Shown here piece by piece: positions 41,555 through 41,702 of a stretch of 41,702 nucleotides of DNA. The position numbers and the translations under genes are program-made. The notes beneath the pieces are model-generated. The model ran no database searches. It saw only the letters and a program-made list of their open reading frames with translations, and had not been told where the DNA came from. This DNA is from an uncultured Ruminococcus sp. Its GTDB lineage: Bacteria; Bacillota; Clostridia; Lachnospirales; Lachnospiraceae. Within the stretch, counting starts at the first letter, position 1. Each line of letters begins with the position of its first letter. The stretch spans positions 1 to 41,702 of the forward strand of contig CAJFQC010000022.1 in NCBI GenBank assembly GCA_904418845.1, read 5' to 3'.

Positions 41555-41702
41555 GGTTATGCCCTCGACCGATTAGTAACAGTCAGCTCCACATGTTGCC
41601 ATGCTTCCACCTCTGCCCTATCTACCTCGTCGTCTTCAAGGGGTCTTACTGACTTGACGTCATGGGATATCTCATCTTGAGGGGGGCTTCACGCTTAGAT
41701 GC
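41555..41702 (-). rRNA. 23S ribosomal RNA, 3' end (partial)
   Basis: The minus strand reads through typical 3' 23S sequence: GATATCCCATGACGTCAAG region, GACGACGAGGTAGATAGG, GGAAGCATGGCAACATG and GACTGTTACTAATCGGTCGAG, ending GGGCATAACC near 41555. The gene runs off the window end. No 5S gene lies in the 80 nt before the terminator. Confidence 0.96.

Noticed and set aside
1-41702. CRISPR array, insertion sequence, prophage or integrative element
   Set aside because: No regularly spaced repeats, transposase, integrase or attachment-site duplication was found in any frame.

Overview
The window looks like a chromosomal segment of a Gram-positive anaerobe of the Clostridia, most likely Lachnospiraceae. 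The evidence is the gene content (pyruvate phosphate dikinase, a Ni-Fe CO dehydrogenase cluster, single-chain glycyl-tRNA synthetase, a DUF5685/J-protein pair, a FolB-FolK fusion, a SleB-type cortex hydrolase), AGGAGG-type ribosome binding sites, consensus sigma-A promoters and a clostridial 23S rRNA 3' end. No insertion sequence, prophage, CRISPR array or tRNA gene was seen.

Layout. 1-7.1 kb (minus): ppdK, then a CO-dehydrogenase operon (cooS, four-cluster ferredoxin, FAD/NAD oxidoreductase) preceded by an Rrf2-type Fe-S regulator with a perfect consensus promoter. 7.2-15.3 kb (minus): housekeeping genes, namely M18 aminopeptidase, glyS, recO, yqzL, era and an M16C peptidase. 15.3-19.2 kb (minus): two PH-domain membrane proteins and a C_GCAxxG_C_C protein with overlapping ends, then enolase. 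19.4-22.5 kb: a YitT protein (plus), a cell-wall hydrolase with a WalR-like box, and a RibU riboflavin transporter under an FMN riboswitch with terminator. 22.5-24.6 kb (minus): an overlapping trio of DUF5685 protein, J-domain protein with a Cys-rich tail, and membrane protein. 24.7-28.1 kb (minus): a YtrA-type GntR regulator, ABC ATPase and permease, with an exact YtrA operator. 28.2-32.5 kb (plus): a folate operon folC-folE-HD protein-folP-folBK, with an attenuator-like leader and an unusual nested inverted-repeat structure at its 3' end. 32.7-33.9 kb (minus): an orphan branched-chain amino acid binding lipoprotein. 34.1-41.4 kb (minus): amidase lipoprotein, 1-phosphofructokinase, and a JetA-JetB-JetC (Wadjet/Mks-like SMC) set with no JetD beside it. 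41.55 kb to the end (minus): the 3' end of a 23S rRNA, with no 5S gene before the terminator.

The points most worth a second look are: the CooS protein, which keeps the C-cluster ligands but appears to lack the catalytic lysine and the histidine ladder and has an extra N-terminal Cys triad; the JetABC set without JetD, embedded in a housekeeping operon; the DUF5685/J-protein/membrane-protein trio, in which DUF5685 carries paired Asp-rich motifs like those of squalene/phytoene synthases and the J-protein ends in a CaaX-like tetrapeptide; and the A-B-A'-B'-B-A RNA structure after folBK, which could switch between a pseudoknot and a terminator. All identifications come from reading motifs and remembered family sequences. 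No searches were run.
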